A DNA stretch of 64,000 nucleotides from Streptomyces sp. CG4 (GCF_041080655.1 NZ_CP163525.1:1364001-1428000), one strand, 5' to 3'. Positions 51,031 through 60,535 are shown, numbered from the stretch's first letter. The notes: a model not told the origin generated them from the letters alone. Numbers and translations are program-made.

Positions 51031-52118
51031 CGCTGGGTGCTCCCGTCGGTCGGTGCGGCGGCAGGCTCCCTGGGCGGGGGCGCGCCGAGGTAGCCGACCT
51101 TGAGGCAGTGGTCGAGGAGACGGCGCAGGTAGGGCCGCCCGCCCGCGTATGCCGGACGGCCGCTGAAGGCGGCGGCGTGGGTGTCGTCGAAGTGGATGCG
51201 CCGCCTGAAGTACGTGTTGTAGAGGGAGACGACGCGGTCGTAGTAGGGGCGTTCACGGTCGGGCAGGGCCGACGCTGAGAACGCGGACGGGGGGACGAAC
51301 CTGGCGACCTGGAAGGACGGGTACTCGGCGAGGACGTCGGAGAAGTCCCTCAGGGTCAGCACCTGACCGACGGCGTGCAGGGTGAGCCCCTCGGCGTCCT
51401 CGAAGCGGGTGGCGGCCCCGGTCACCAGGTCGGCGACGTGGTCGACCGGTACCAGGTCGAGGGCGGCGTCGTAGTGACCGGGGACGGTGCGCACCAGGCC
51501 CCTGGTGATGACCTTGAGTACGGGGTAGATGGTCTTGAAGTCGCGGGCGCAGCCGGTGCGGGCGGCGCCCGTGACGATGCTGGGGCGCACCACGGTCACC
51601 GGCAGTCCCTCCGCGGCAGCCTTGCGGACCATGGTCTCCGCGGTCAGCTTGCTCTTCTCGTAGCCGTTGCCGGGGCGTTGGCCGACATCGAGTTCGTCCT
51701 CACGGGCGATGCCGTCGCGTTCCCCGCACACATAGGCCGTGCTGACGTGGACCAGCGGGGTGCGGTGGGCCAGCGCGAGGTCCAGGACATGCCGGGTGCC
51801 GGCGACGTTGATGCTCTCGTACCGGTCATCGGGCAGTCCGAAGTCGGTGACGGCGGCACAGTGCACGATCCGGTCGGCGCTCGCGACGAGCCTGCGGCCG
51901 TCGTCGGTCAGTCCGAGGCCGGGGCGGGTGACGTCGCCGGTGATCCGGGTCAGGGTGCCGGGCCCGGGGGTGAGTTTCCTGCCGTTGTTGCGGACGAGGT
52001 CGCCGTTGCGGTGCAGCAGCGTCAGCACGGTGTGGCCCGCGGCGGTGAGCCGGGCGGTCACCTCCGCACCCACGAAACCGCTGGCACCGGTCACCAGCAC
52101 CGTCATCGTGTCGGCCAT
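51027..52118 (-). CDS. NAD(P)-dependent extended SDR (reductase/epimerase type)
   Basis: The 363-residue protein has VLVTGASGFVGAEVTARL, a DVTRPGLGL segment, HCAAVTDFG, VHVSTAYVCGE and the catalytic Y-E-K-S-K with upstream Ser/Thr. The VSTAYVCGE and LVPVDHVADL wording resembles thioester-reductase and fatty-acyl-reductase domains of extended SDRs. ATG 52118 is preferred for GGAGGACC upstream; a GTG at 52160 overlaps the previous gene. It could reduce an acyl thioester or keto group of the product. Confidence 0.83.
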   Translation of the reverse strand: MADTMTVLVTGASGFVGAEVTARLTAAGHTVLTLLHRNGDLVRNNGRKLTPGPGTLTRITGDVTRPGLGLTDDGRRLVASADRIVHCAAVTDFGLPDDRYESINVAGTRHVLDLALAHRTPLVHVSTAYVCGERDGIAREDELDVGQRPGNGYEKSKLTAETMVRKAAAEGLPVTVVRPSIVTGAARTGCARDFKTIYPVLKVITRGLVRTVPGHYDAALDLVPVDHVADLVTGAATRFEDAEGLTLHAVGQVLTLRDFSDVLAEYPSFQVARFVPPSAFSASALPDRERPYYDRVVSLYNTYFRRRIHFDDTHAAAFSGRPAYAGGRPYLRRLLDHCLKVGYLGAPPPREPAAAPTDGSTQR

Positions 52119-52156
52119 CAGTCGGTCCTCCAGGGGGGTGTCATACAGGCCGGCGC

Positions 52157-53809
52157 TCACACGGCCTGATGAGGCTGGGCGCCATTGCTGGCGAGCAGGT
52201 CACGGGCCTCCTCCAGGGGCAGTTCCGCGTCGAGGTAGGCGCCGATGCGCAGCCAGTCGTAGCCGAGCTCCAGGGTGGCCCGCCAGGTGTCCGCGGAGTC
52301 GAAGGAGGAGGGGAAGGCGTCGGCGCCGGCGGTACCTCGCACCAGTTCGACATAGGAGCGCAGATCCGCGAGGAGGCCGTCGCCGCGCTCCGCCGAGTCG
52401 ACGGTGCGCCGCAGCAGTTCCTCGGCACGCTCCCGGATCGGGCGGGTCGCCGGCGGCAGCAGATCGATACGGCGTACGAGGTCGGAGTCGGCGGGCAGCG
52501 GGTTGACGCCGTACGCGCTGAACAGTCCGCGCAGCGCGGCGTGCACGGCGCGGCGTGCGGTGAGTTCGGCGACCCGCCACTGACCGCGCTGCAGGGCGCC
52601 GGTCAGGTCCTCGATGGCGTTCTCGACGACGACGTTGGACCACACCAGGGCCATGGTGGCGGCGGCGAACCGGTGGGCGGGCAGCGGCACCAGGTCGATG
52701 CCGTCGGGGCCGCTGACGGCCGCGCCGCGCACCGACAGCAGCGGCTGCGCGGTGGAGGGCGGCGGGGTGATGGGGCCGGGCGGCGCGGCGAGCGGCAGCG
52801 ACGGGGTGACGGTGCCGCCGCCCTTCCACGCCAGCCGGATCAGCCCGTAGCGCAGGAACGCGGCCAGCAGCGGTCCGGGGTCGGCCACGCCGGTGTGCTC
52901 GGCCGCGGCGAGCACCTCGGTCAGAGGCCGGCCCGGGACGAGGGAGCGCCAGACCGTTCCGGCGTGGTCGCCGAGTGCGAACACCTCGCGCCGCCCGCGG
53001 ATGATGTGGACCCGCTCTCCGGTCTGCCAGGTGGTGACCCCGGCGACGCGCCCGACGGTGAGCCGGTCGGGGCGCCAGGAGACGCCGGTGAGACCAAGGT
53101 CCTCGGCGAAGGCGAGACAGGCGGTCAGGTGGGCGCGGGCGGCGTCGGCATCGCCGGGGGCCGGGGCGGCGGCTTCCAGCTCCCAGTACCGGTCGCGCAC
53201 GTCGGGCCGGTCGGCCCGGTCCAGTTGCATGGACAGCCACTTGGGTTCGAGGTAGGTCTCGCCCTGGCCGGCCGCCCACGACTTGATCGTCTGGACGAGT
53301 CCGGCGCGGGACCAGTCGACCGCCTCATCGGTCTCGCCGAGGCAGAGCAGTGCCCTTGCGTGCCGCAGGGACTGCCGGGCCCGGTGCGCCCACCAGTCGG
53401 CGGCGATACGGGCGAACCGCTCCACCGGCAGCATCGCCTTGACCTCGTCGACCAGGCCGTGGCCACGCAGCGGGTGACTGTGCAGCAACCGCTGGCAGCG
53501 GTTGAGCAGATCCTCGGAGAGCCGGCCGGGCCGCTTGGCCCCCTCCTGAAGGGCGCGGAACTGCTCGGCGATCTGACGCACCGACCGGGTGCGGATCTCC
53601 ACCCGGCGTCCGTCGACGAACAGCAGCGACGGCATGGTCGGCAGGTCTTCCTCGGCGCGGCCGATGAGCAGGAAGTCGATGTCGGAGGAGGGGTTGCCGA
53701 ACCCCTCCGCGATGGAGCCCTCGAGTACGACGGCCCACCCGGCGCCCCGGGGCAGTTCGGCCAGCGACTTGTCGAGCAGGCCTTGCAGCTGGTCCTCGGT
53801 GAGGATCAC
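52157..53809 (-). CDS. Nucleotidyltransferase-domain protein, multidomain
   Basis: The 550-residue protein starts with a minimal Pol-beta-type nucleotidyltransferase (VVLEGSIAEGFGNPSSDID, residues 27-45: G31-S32 and D43/D45 as metal ligands). A helical region of 120 residues, a domain around 240-330 (RVHIIRGRREVFALGDHAG and a winged-helix-like part) and a helical HEPN-like C-terminal part follow. NTase plus helical partner resembles nucleotidylating enzymes or MNT/HEPN pairs, but the large size and position make a biosynthetic role likelier. The GTG overlaps the dikinase stop. Confidence 0.72.
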   Translation of the reverse strand: MILTEDQLQGLLDKSLAELPRGAGWAVVLEGSIAEGFGNPSSDIDFLLIGRAEEDLPTMPSLLFVDGRRVEIRTRSVRQIAEQFRALQEGAKRPGRLSEDLLNRCQRLLHSHPLRGHGLVDEVKAMLPVERFARIAADWWAHRARQSLRHARALLCLGETDEAVDWSRAGLVQTIKSWAAGQGETYLEPKWLSMQLDRADRPDVRDRYWELEAAAPAPGDADAARAHLTACLAFAEDLGLTGVSWRPDRLTVGRVAGVTTWQTGERVHIIRGRREVFALGDHAGTVWRSLVPGRPLTEVLAAAEHTGVADPGPLLAAFLRYGLIRLAWKGGGTVTPSLPLAAPPGPITPPPSTAQPLLSVRGAAVSGPDGIDLVPLPAHRFAAATMALVWSNVVVENAIEDLTGALQRGQWRVAELTARRAVHAALRGLFSAYGVNPLPADSDLVRRIDLLPPATRPIRERAEELLRRTVDSAERGDGLLADLRSYVELVRGTAGADAFPSSFDSADTWRATLELGYDWLRIGAYLDAELPLEEARDLLASNGAQPHQAV

Positions 53810-56574
53810 TGAGGTATCTCCGTCCTGGGATTGTCCGGGGGCGCGACGGCTGTGCCGCCGTCCGGCGGTTCGGCAAGTACGGTGACCGTGCCGGCGGCGC
53901 CGTCGACGCGCAGCAGGGTGCCGCTACGGATCTCGGTGGTGACGTCCTTGACCTGGACCACGGTCGGGATGCCCAACTCCCTGGCCACGACGGCGACATG
54001 GGTGAGCGGGCTGCCCCGTTCGATGACCAGCGCGGCAGCCGAGCGCAACGCGGCCACCCAGCCGGGGTCGGTGCGGTAGGTGACCAGGATGCCGCCGCCG
54101 ATGTCACGCGGGGTGTCGGTGACCACCGCCGGACCTTCGACGACGCCGGGGCAACAGGGGGTACCGCGCAGTTCGCGGGCACCACTGCGAGCGGCGGGAC
54201 CACTGGTCCAGCCGGCCCGCTCCAGATTGCCCGACCAGTACGGGGCGCCGCGGGTGGTGAATCGCGAGGGGGCGCGCAGCTCGGCATCGGCGGCCAGCTG
54301 CCTGCGGCGCAGTGCGGCCAGCTCCGTCAGCTCGGCGTGCGCGATCATGCCCTCGTAGGCGCCCCTGATCTCCTCCAGGCGCAGCATGAACACGTCGTCC
54401 CAGGTGGCGATGGCCCCGCTGCGGGCGAGGTCACGGCCCATGGCGCGCAGCATGCGCTTGGCCGCGCCGAAGGCGCGGGTGCGGCAGAACCTGAGCCGTT
54501 CGCGGTCGGCCAGCGCGGCCCGGGCCTTGCGCCGCACCCGCTCGTACACCCAGCGACGGGGGCCGCGCAGATGCCGGTCGAGATAGGAGTCGGCCTCGCC
54601 GCCGTGATCGCCCGCGCTGCCGCTCGTGGCCCCGGGCTGGGCGTCGCGCAGCAGGGTGAACAGCCCGGCGGGATTCTCGTGCAGGTCGGGGACTTCGAGC
54701 TTGAGTTCGTCGGGGCTGCGGTAACCGTAGTCGGCGACGTACGCGTCGAAGGCGGCCAGGAACTCCGTGTGGCCGGCGTCGCGCAGCGCCCCGTAGGCGT
54801 CGGCGTCGGGCGTGTGTTCCAGCAGATTGCGAACCTCGTCGTCGGCGCGCGCCTTCGCTGCCAACTCGGCCAGCGCCCAGACCGGTTCGGCGGACTCCAC
54901 GTCACTGCCGGGGGAGGCCGCGGCCCAGGTGAACCACTCGGGGGCGTCGGGCAGCCATCTGCGGGTGAGCAGGGCCAGCAGTCCGACGGAGAGCAGGATC
55001 GTGGCGTCGAGGGCCTGCATCGGGCCCCACTTCTCGATGAGTTCCCTCTGCAGCCGGCGGAAACGGCGATAGGTCTCGTCACCGGGCAGCGCGTTGTAAT
55101 CGATATTGTTGAAAACCTCATACGCCCGGTAGAAATCCCGGTGGAAGGTCTCAACGGATTTCCGGATGGCCAGAAACCTTCTGGCGAAGGTCATCGTACG
55201 AGCCAGCCGGGAAACTCGGCCGCGCAGCCCGGGGCGTGGCGTGAAGGGATGAAGCGCGTCGGCGGTCTCGTCCGAAATGCTCTCGGCGACACCCAGGGAT
55301 TTCTCCAGCACACGGCGGTTGAGCGGGTAGAGCGGTGCCAGGCGCACCATGCGGTACCAGTGGTACAGGTTGTAGTAGACCCGCCCGTGGATGTAGCCGA
55401 GCAGGTGCGGGGTCCACTCCTGGACCTCGCGCAGCTTGTCGCCCCGGACGCCCAGCGCACGGGCGTAGCTCTCGTACACCTTGGCGTAGGTGTCGGCGGC
55501 GAAGCTGTAGGTGAGCGGGGAGACGACGCCGCTGAAGCTCTCGATGATGTTGGAATTGTCCCAAATTCGCAGCTCCCCCTCGGGTTCCGGCGCGGCGTCG
55601 ACGGCGGGGCCGAGGGTGGTGATCGGGCGGCTCTGCAGTACCCACAGGGTGCCGTCGGCGATGGCCCACTCGATGTCCTGCGGGCTGCCGTAGTGTTCGG
55701 TGGCGCGTATCCCGACCGCGTGCAGGCGGGCGAGGTCGTCGGCGGTCAGGGACAGCGCCTTGCGGTCTTCGTCGGCGACCGGCGACACCTCGCAGCCCGG
55801 TCCGGTGCCGGCGTCGTAGCGCTCCTGCTTGGCGCCGATCACGGTGCTCAGCGGCTCGCCGGTGGCGGCGTCCAGGACGACGGTGTCGGCGTCGACCGCG
55901 CCAGAGACCAGCCCCTCCCCCAACCCATGGACGGCGCCGACCACATAACGGTCCGCGCGGCCGGCCGTCGGATCGGCGGTGAACAGCACGCCGCTGCGCT
56001 CGGCGGGCACCATGCGCTGGACGATGACGGCGACGCCGCCGCCATCGGGCGGCAGTCCGCGCTGCGCGCGATAGCTCATGGACCGTTCCGAGAATCCGGA
56101 GGCCCAGCAGCGCCGGACATGGGCGGTGACCTGGTCGAGTCCGGAGACGTTGAGATAGCTGTCGAACTGGCCGGCGAAGGAGTGCTCGGTCCCGTCCTCC
56201 TGCGCGCCGGACGAGCGGACGGCCACCAGACCGCGCCCGGCCTCCTGGTAGGCCAGGGCGATGGCCGCGGCGATACGCTCGTCGAGGGGCGCCCCCTCGA
56301 TCAGTGCGGAGATTTCCGCGGCGACCTGCGCAGCCCTGTCGTCCCAGCCATCGGCGAGCAGATCTCCCAGACGCTCGTCCAGTCCGCTGGCGTGGGAGAA
56401 TTCCGCGAAGACGTCGAGGCCTATCACCGACCAGCTCGGCACCTGGAAACCGGCGGCGGTCAGGGTATGAAGGTTTCTCGCTTTGCCGCCGGCCCGTTCG
56501 GCGATCAGGGACTCCTCACTGGAAGGTGTGAGGACGCCGAGGGACCGCTGAATTGATCCCGCATTGAACGACAA
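53806..56574 (-). CDS. PEP-synthase-like dikinase / PEP-utilising enzyme
   Basis: The 922-residue protein has an N-terminal ATP-grasp PPDK domain (AVRSSGAQEDGTEHSFAGQF, VQRMVPAERSGVLFTADP, LGEGLVSGAV, IEWAIADGTLWVLQSRP), a 430-residue central region starting WDNSNIIESFSGVVSPLTYSF, and a C-terminal swivelling domain with the phosphohistidine in GSPLTHVAVVARELGIP (H859; the usual Ser before His is Thr). The layout is that of rifampicin phosphotransferase and RedH/PigC-type condensing enzymes, lacking the PEP-binding barrel. TTG 56574 with GGAGGGG upstream is preferred; GTG 56610 is possible. Confidence 0.82.
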   Translation of the reverse strand: MSFNAGSIQRSLGVLTPSSEESLIAERAGGKARNLHTLTAAGFQVPSWSVIGLDVFAEFSHASGLDERLGDLLADGWDDRAAQVAAEISALIEGAPLDERIAAAIALAYQEAGRGLVAVRSSGAQEDGTEHSFAGQFDSYLNVSGLDQVTAHVRRCWASGFSERSMSYRAQRGLPPDGGGVAVIVQRMVPAERSGVLFTADPTAGRADRYVVGAVHGLGEGLVSGAVDADTVVLDAATGEPLSTVIGAKQERYDAGTGPGCEVSPVADEDRKALSLTADDLARLHAVGIRATEHYGSPQDIEWAIADGTLWVLQSRPITTLGPAVDAAPEPEGELRIWDNSNIIESFSGVVSPLTYSFAADTYAKVYESYARALGVRGDKLREVQEWTPHLLGYIHGRVYYNLYHWYRMVRLAPLYPLNRRVLEKSLGVAESISDETADALHPFTPRPGLRGRVSRLARTMTFARRFLAIRKSVETFHRDFYRAYEVFNNIDYNALPGDETYRRFRRLQRELIEKWGPMQALDATILLSVGLLALLTRRWLPDAPEWFTWAAASPGSDVESAEPVWALAELAAKARADDEVRNLLEHTPDADAYGALRDAGHTEFLAAFDAYVADYGYRSPDELKLEVPDLHENPAGLFTLLRDAQPGATSGSAGDHGGEADSYLDRHLRGPRRWVYERVRRKARAALADRERLRFCRTRAFGAAKRMLRAMGRDLARSGAIATWDDVFMLRLEEIRGAYEGMIAHAELTELAALRRRQLAADAELRAPSRFTTRGAPYWSGNLERAGWTSGPAARSGARELRGTPCCPGVVEGPAVVTDTPRDIGGGILVTYRTDPGWVAALRSAAALVIERGSPLTHVAVVARELGIPTVVQVKDVTTEIRSGTLLRVDGAAGTVTVLAEPPDGGTAVAPPDNPRTEIPQ

Positions 56575-56693
56575 CTGATTCCCCTCCGAAGGGCTTTGGG
56601 CCAACCTCACCGAAAGGTTTCACAGCGAGGCCGGTCAAAACCTCGGAATTGGCCACGATAGGAGTTTCCCTAAACCTCACCGGCCGTTCATCG

Positions 56694-57902
56694 TCAGGCC
56701 AGGACGACCGGCAGGGTCTCATGGCCACGCAGGGTGAGCCGGTCACGGCGGGCCGGGCCGTCTCCGGGAGCGGGGCCGAGGGCGGGGAACCGGGACAGCA
56801 GCCGGCCGAAGGCGGTGGAGGCCTCCAGACGGGCCAGCATGGCACCGAGGCAGTAGTGCGCACCCCCGCCGAAGCTGAGCGGCTGGATGTCCTGACGGCG
56901 GGGATCGAACCGTCCGGGGCCGTCGTAGCGGGACGGATCCCGGTTGGCGGCACCCAGCAGCAGCACCACGTGGTTCCCTGCCGGAACCGGCAGGCCCCCG
57001 ATCGAGACACCGTCCGCCAGCGCGATCCGGTTGCTCAGCTGCACCGGTGAGTCATAGCGCAGCACCTCGTCGACGAAGCCCTGCATCGGGATGGTTCCGG
57101 CCCGCAGTCCGGCCATCACATCGGGGTGTTCGAAGAGCTGTTGCAGCCCGTTGCCGAGGAGGTTTGTGGTGGTCTCGAAGCCTGCCAGCAGCAGAAGGGT
57201 GAGGTTCGCGACGAGTTCCTCGTCGTCCAGCTGCGCCTCCTGCTCCTGGACGCCTACCAGAGCGCTCACCAGGTCGTCGCGTGGATCGCCCCGTCGCGCC
57301 TCGACGAGCGCGGTGAAGTAGTGATCGACCTCCACCGCCGCCCGGTCGGCGGCTTCGAGGCCGGAGGGGTCGGCCAGCAGTTCCAGAGTGGCCATCAGAT
57401 CGCCTGCATAGCCCCGGAAGCGGTGACGGTCCTCGGCCGGGACTCCGATCAGTTCGCAGATGACGTGGGCCGGCAGGGAGAAGGCGAAGGCGTCCATGAA
57501 TTCGACCGGGGAGGAGCCGCTCTCGGCGAGGGTGTCGAGCAGGGCGTCGGTGATACGGACGATCTGGGGTTCCAGGGCGGTCACACGGCGTGCGGTGAAC
57601 ACCTGGGACATCGATGACCGCAGCCTCCCGTGGTGGGGCGGGTTGGCGACCAGGAGGGACCGGCTCAGCATGGCCAGCGAGGGATGCTCGTCCAGGCTGG
57701 CGCCCCAGGTCACCATGTTGATGTCGGCTCCCAGGCCCGGATGGCGCAGGGCCTGCTTGCAGGCTTCGTAGCCGCAGACCAGCACCATGCCGTCACCGGC
57801 CGGCATGACGGGCCCCAGTTCATGGGCACGCGCATACAGCGGGTAGGGATCGGACCGTCCCTCGGGGGTCAGCAACTGCGCGATGATCGACTCCGCGTCC
57901 AC
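56694..57902 (-). CDS. Cytochrome P450
   Basis: The 402-residue protein (GTG 57902 behind GGAGG; ATG 57938 possible) has helix I LLLAGFETTTNLL, EVLRYDSPVQ (ExxR) and the heme loop FGGGAHYCLGAMLARLE with the ligand at about C351. It is a typical soluble bacterial CYP needing ferredoxin and reductase from elsewhere. It is the second gene of the cluster and likely hydroxylates the acyl chain or ring made by the KAS III and AfsA-type enzymes. Confidence 0.93.
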   Translation of the reverse strand: MDAESIIAQLLTPEGRSDPYPLYARAHELGPVMPAGDGMVLVCGYEACKQALRHPGLGADINMVTWGASLDEHPSLAMLSRSLLVANPPHHGRLRSSMSQVFTARRVTALEPQIVRITDALLDTLAESGSSPVEFMDAFAFSLPAHVICELIGVPAEDRHRFRGYAGDLMATLELLADPSGLEAADRAAVEVDHYFTALVEARRGDPRDDLVSALVGVQEQEAQLDDEELVANLTLLLLAGFETTTNLLGNGLQQLFEHPDVMAGLRAGTIPMQGFVDEVLRYDSPVQLSNRIALADGVSIGGLPVPAGNHVVLLLGAANRDPSRYDGPGRFDPRRQDIQPLSFGGGAHYCLGAMLARLEASTAFGRLLSRFPALGPAPGDGPARRDRLTLRGHETLPVVLA

Positions 57903-57941
57903 GGAGGCCTCCTGGTGAAGTGGGGGTATCGGGGGCATTGA

Positions 57942-59000
57942 TCAGGCGGTGCCGCCCACAGGTCCGGCGGAGGTCGCCGCGAGCTCGGACAGTTCGGTCG
58001 GGTGCGCTGCGAGGTGAGGCCAGACCAGGGCCACCGATCCCCAGGTGAGCCCGCCGCCGAAGCCGGCCAGCACCACTTTGTGCCCGGGGCGCAGTTCACC
58101 GGAGGCGACCGTGTCGGCCAGGGCGAGGGGGATCGATGCGGCGACCGTGTTGCCCCGCGTGCCGATGTTGGAGAGGAACCGCTCCGGGGGCAGCGAGAGC
58201 CGCCGGGCGACCGCCGTCAGGATCCGGGCGTTGGCCTGGTGCAGCACGAAGGAGTCGATCTCCTCCAGGCTCCATCCGGTGCGCGCGGCGGTCTCCCGCA
58301 CCGACTCCGCCATTCGCCGCACCGCCTGGGCGTAGACGGCCTGCCCCTGCATGGTGAAGTAGGTGTCCTCGGTCTTGGCCGGCACCCCCGTGGACCGTTG
58401 CCGGGACCCGCCCGCCGGGACCTCGATCAGATCGCTGAGGGTCCCGTCGCTGCCGAGGTTCAGCCCCGTGAGCGCACCCGGCTCGGACGGCGACCCTACG
58501 CGCAGCACCACCGCACCGCCGCCGTCACCGAAGATCACCCGGGTCGAGCGGTCGTCCGGGGCGAGAAGGGTGGAGAACGCGTCCGCACCCACGACCAGCA
58601 CGCTGTCGGCGGCGCCGAGCGCGATCATGCCGGCCCCTGTCGCAAGGGCGTACACGAAGCCCGTGCACACCGCCGCCACATCGAACGCGGGGACCGGTCC
58701 TAGTCCCAGGCGGGCGGCCACCTCGGGCGCGGTCGCCGGGCAGAGCCGGTCCGGGGAGCTGGTGGCGAGGACCATCGCGTCCACGCCCTCCGCCCCGGCG
58801 GACGACAGCGCCCGCCGCGCGGCCTCGACGGCCAGGTCACCGGTGGACTGCCCCGGGCAGACCCAGCGTCGCTCCCGGATACCGGTACGGATGCGGATCC
58901 ACTCGTCAGTGGTGTCGAGGACCTCCGCGAGTTGGTCATTGGTGACGACCATGGGGGGCACCCAGCCCCCGAGTCCGGCGACTACTGCCGCTCGTTCCAT
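57942..59000 (-). CDS. Ketoacyl-ACP synthase III (FabH-like)
   Basis: The 352-residue protein has the KAS III triad C112 (AVCTGF), H254 (LHQANARI) and N284 (IGTRGNTVAAS), plus DEWIRIRTGIRERRW at the N-terminus. It should condense a starter acyl-CoA with a malonyl unit or act as an acyltransferase. No ACP gene lies nearby. It is the first gene of the cluster; GGAGG precedes the ATG and the candidate regulatory palindrome lies 42 nt upstream. Confidence 0.92.
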   Translation of the reverse strand: MERAAVVAGLGGWVPPMVVTNDQLAEVLDTTDEWIRIRTGIRERRWVCPGQSTGDLAVEAARRALSSAGAEGVDAMVLATSSPDRLCPATAPEVAARLGLGPVPAFDVAAVCTGFVYALATGAGMIALGAADSVLVVGADAFSTLLAPDDRSTRVIFGDGGGAVVLRVGSPSEPGALTGLNLGSDGTLSDLIEVPAGGSRQRSTGVPAKTEDTYFTMQGQAVYAQAVRRMAESVRETAARTGWSLEEIDSFVLHQANARILTAVARRLSLPPERFLSNIGTRGNTVAASIPLALADTVASGELRPGHKVVLAGFGGGLTWGSVALVWPHLAAHPTELSELAATSAGPVGGTA

Positions 59001-59041
59001 GGCCTCCAGCCCCTTCCGAACCCGACAGCCCTACGGAGACC

Positions 59042-59057
59042 GAAACGGTCCCGGTTC
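59042..59057. promoter_or_regulatory. ARE-like palindrome upstream of the nine-gene cluster
   Basis: GAAACGG-TC-CCGGTTC pairs at 6 of 7 arm positions and resembles the AAACCGG/CCGGTTT half-sites bound by gamma-butyrolactone receptors (ArpA/ScbR type). On the minus strand TTGAAC overlaps it as a possible -35. Together with the AfsA-family gene it suggests hormone-receptor control. Confidence 0.45.
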
Positions 59058-59159
59058 AACCATTCACCTGGGGAGACCACGCATCGGCCCGGTCCGACTG
59101 TCTTCTAGGCGAAGCCCTACACCTCGGAGTGCTCCTTTCCGGAGGACGGGAGCGCAAGG

Positions 59160-59349
59160 GCACGCCCGCGCACGGTTGGCGCGCGGTGACGCGCATGTGA
59201 TCGCTCGGCGTGGTGACCAGACCCATCACGGAGTGCGCGCCGCGGTGCGGCTGTTGCTGTCCGAGTGACCGTTGGTGGTGGCGACGGTGCCGACACTGGC
59301 CCTGCTGCTCGGGCTTGCGGCTGTGGTGGCCAACGCCGTCATCAAGTAG
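59160..59349 (+). pseudogene. Membrane-protein 3' remnant with in-frame stop
   Basis: The frame reads VRAAVRLLLSE, then TGA at about 59266, then PLVVATVPTLALLLGLAAVV and a stop after VANAVIK. A CGA-to-TGA change would explain the stop. One hydrophobic helix remains. The rest of 59350-59598 shows no recognisable gene. Confidence 0.35.
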
Positions 59350-59598
59350 GGCAGTTGCTCGTCCGGACCCGTCGGACGGCCGGCGCGGCGCTGTTCTGCC
59401 GGTCGGCGGGGCGGTCCCGGCCGGTCGGCGGGGGCATTACCGAAGCCTGCCGGATGGTCCGCCTCCTGACGGCACCGAGAGGTTCTCCGTCCGACACAGG
59501 CACAGCCGCCGCAGGAGACACCGGCACAGCAGGGGAACTCGCCTCCAGGGCCCCGAACCTCGCCCGAGTCCGCCGGGCAGGTACCTGGCGGTCCCTCG

Positions 59599-60535
59599 AT
59601 GGGACGCCTGGTCGGAGTGGAACTGGCCCGCGTGCTGGCGGTGTTCGGCATGTACATCGTGCACATCGGCCCCCCGCTGTCGGCCACGCACGGCGTCGCC
59701 AGCTGGGTCCGATACCTGGTCGACGGCCACTCGTCGGTCCTGTTCGCCACCTTCGCCGGGTTCTCGCTGATGCTGATCGCCGGCCGCTTCGAGCCGAAGA
59801 CCGGCCTCGCCGGCCGGCAGGCGAAAGTCCGGATCGCGATCCGCGCCGTGATCCTGCCGGCGCTGGGCACCGCTATGGCGATGGAATACGGCGGCGTGAT
59901 CATCCTAGGCTTCTACGGCGTCTCCTTCCTCCTCGCCCTGCCCCTGGTACGACAGCGCGCGGGGACCCTCGTGGTGATCGCGGCGGGGCTTGCGCTCGTC
60001 ATGCCGCAGTTGGCGTTCGTCCTGACAACGCGGCTGAGCGACTCCGTCCAGCAGAACATCAACGCCTACGACCCGCTCCACCGGCTCAGCGACGTGGGAG
60101 TGCTCGATCTGCTGCTCACCGGCTTCTACCCGACGATCACGTGGATGCCGTTCGTGATCGCCGGCATGGCGCCGGCTCGCATGGACCTGTCGGCGGCTGC
60201 CGTCCAGCGGCGCCTGGCGGCGCTCGGCGCCGGCCTCGTCGTAGGGGCTGCCGGCCTCGTCGTAGGGGCTTATGGCTTGTCCCTGCTGCTGGCAGGCAAG
60301 AACGCGTTGCGCAGCACGGCGGAGGACGGGGCGTCGTCCAGCGGCTCCGGGGCGGCGTCCATGGGCAGCGGGTCATCGAGCCCCAGCTATCGTTCTCGGA
60401 TCTGTTGTCCGCCGGGCCGCACAGCGGCACCACGTTCGACATCATCGGCAGCATGGGCGTCGCGATCCTCGTGATCGTGGGCGCGACGGTGCTGAACGCC
60501 AACACCACGACCGCGGCGACGAGCGTCACCGCCCC
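59599..60535 (+). pseudogene. DUF418-like membrane protein, frameshifted and truncated
   Basis: The protein begins GRLVGVELARVLAVFGMYIVH and has several helices (FATFAGFSLMLIAGRF, GVIILGFYGVSFLLALPLV, TWMPFVIAGMAPARMDLS), typical of YeiB/DUF418-type proteins. After about 60330 the frame shifts: SFSDLLSAGPHSGTTFDIIG continues in another frame. Similarity ends around 60535 where it meets a truncated ABC exporter gene. A 21-nt tandem duplication (60229-60270) adds GLVVGAA twice. Confidence 0.7.

Noticed and set aside
47497-59000. Prodigiosin-type cluster, because of the RedH-like dikinase and KAS III
   Set aside because: No other red-cluster enzymes (proline-loading NRPS parts, bipyrrole enzymes, ACPs) are seen, and AfsA and UbiA do not belong to that pathway.
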